The translations under genes and the position numbers were made by a program. A stretch of 5,803 bases of DNA from Hyphomonas sp. UBA5111 (GTDB lineage Bacteria; Pseudomonadota; Alphaproteobacteria; Caulobacterales; Hyphomonadaceae), in contig DHZF01000155.1 in assembly GCA_002414505.1 (NCBI GenBank), forward strand, positions 1 to 5,803, written 5' to 3'. The notes beneath the pieces are model-generated. The model had not been told where the DNA came from, searched no databases, and saw only the letters and a program-made list of their open reading frames with translations. Of this stretch, positions 5,138-5,803 are shown in pieces (the stretch's first letter is position 1; each line of letters starts with the position of its first letter).

Positions 5138-5803
5138 TCAGTCGACGGAATTCATATAGGTTGGCAGCCAGCCTTCATGCGCTTCGCGGAGCGAGGCGAG
5201 AGGGAGGCGCTGCTCTGATGCGGCTCCCACGATTTTGAAAACGATGCCGTCACCGGTGAAGACGCCGACTTGCGTGACTGGGAGTCCGGACTGGGTCAGT
5301 TCGGTGCGCAACGCCTCTTCCTGAGACGGAGACACGGCGACAATGTAGCGGTCATGGTCTTCGCCGAACAGGTAAGCAGTGGTGGTGTCGGCAGGGGCGA
5401 AGATCTTCGCCCCAAGACCCGAAGCGAGTCCCATCTCGGTCACGGCGCATGCCATCCCGCCCTCGCTCGTGTCATGGACGGCGCGGACCAGTCCTGACGC
5501 CACCAGCTTGCGAACCGCTGAGGCGATGCTCACCGTGCGGGCGAGGTCCACGACCGGCGGGGCGCCCAGATCGGTCCCTTTCAGGGAAAGCACTTCGCGG
5601 GCGTAGAGGCTCGCGCCCAGCTCGCTACCATCCGACCCGATCATGAAGGCGAGGTCGCCATCTTGTGCACCCTTCAGCGTCGCCACCTTGGAGAGGTCCT
5701 CGATCAGTCCGACACCGCCCACGACCGGGGTTGGTGGAATGGCAACGCCATCGGTCTCATTGTAGAGCGACACGTTGCCAGACACGACCGGGAAATCGAG
5801 TTC
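5138..5803 (-). CDS. purL: PurL, phosphoribosylformylglycinamidine synthase (C-terminal part)
   Basis: The visible 221 residues are the C-terminal part; the gene continues beyond the right edge, so the start is not in the window (a GTG at 5785 is internal, with ELDFPV coded before it). PurL uses ATP and glutamine-derived ammonia to convert FGAR to FGAM in purine synthesis, in the cytoplasm, normally with PurQ and PurS when PurL is the short form. Recognisable segments are VVSGNVSLYNET (visible residues 6-17), the SDGSELGASLYAREV region, and HDTSEGGMACAVTEM (from visible residue 110) of the AIR-synthase-like C-terminal domain. The protein ends about 25 residues after the last domain strands with no glutaminase domain, which fits the short PurL of roughly 740 residues. 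It converges with the beta-barrel gene. In many Alphaproteobacteria bolA and grxD follow purL directly; here other genes intervene. Confidence 0.93.
   Translation of the reverse strand, partial: ELDFPVVSGNVSLYNETDGVAIPPTPVVGGVGLIEDLSKVATLKGAQDGDLAFMIGSDGSELGASLYAREVLSLKGTDLGAPPVVDLARTVSIASAVRKLVASGLVRAVHDTSEGGMACAVTEMGLASGLGAKIFAPADTTTAYLFGEDHDRYIVAVSPSQEEALRTELTQSGLPVTQVGVFTGDGIVFKIVGAASEQRLPLASLREAHEGWLPTYMNSVD

Overview
The window looks like alphaproteobacterial chromosome. It is GC-rich with strong third-position bias (long open frames run antisense to real genes), upstream regions carry TTGACG -35 boxes, and purL, bolA and a CGFS glutaredoxin lie near each other, a grouping I remember from many Alphaproteobacteria. 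The secreted peptidases and a possible CtrA-like box make Caulobacterales/Hyphomonadaceae a reasonable guess, but that is inference and no marker gene here proves it.

Layout, left to right: (1) a short non-coding edge with a promoter; (2) an unrecognised 80-residue membrane protein (+, 193-435); (3) a monothiol CGFS glutaredoxin (-, 439-777), whose stop codon shares a perfect hairpin with the stop of the small gene; (4) a large ACE-like M2 dipeptidyl carboxypeptidase lipoprotein (-, 860-2728); (5) a BolA/IbaG-family protein (-, 2799-3035); (6) a divergent membrane-anchored M28 zinc peptidase (+, 3170-4159); (7) a 298-base intergenic stretch with a terminator-like hairpin and a TTAA-N6-TTAA palindrome; (8) a small outer-membrane beta-barrel protein with a very acidic, calcium-loop-like segment (+, 4458-5075) followed by a strong intrinsic terminator; (9) the C-terminal part of purL (-, from 5138 to the right edge).

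Two themes stand out. Iron-sulfur/redox: CGFS glutaredoxins and BolA proteins are known partners that share a [2Fe-2S] cluster, and both genes are here on the same strand. Cell-envelope proteolysis: the M2 enzyme (lipoprotein, removes C-terminal dipeptides) and the M28 enzyme (membrane-anchored, probably an aminopeptidase) could jointly process peptides in the periplasm. The simplest reading is that an ancestral purL-bolA-grxD series was split by insertion of the beta-barrel and M28 genes (between purL and bolA) and the M2 gene (between bolA and grxD). Four genes (small membrane protein, grxD, M2, bolA) each have TTGACG 54-60 bases upstream of the start codon, suggesting separate promoters rather than one operon.

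I see no CRISPR array, tRNA, rRNA, insertion sequence or clearly new multi-gene system. The most worthwhile leads are the interrupted purL-bolA-grxD order, the near-complete conservation of ACE active-site and chloride residues in a bacterial lipoprotein, the small membrane protein with an internal signal-peptide-like segment, and the acidic loop of the beta-barrel protein.
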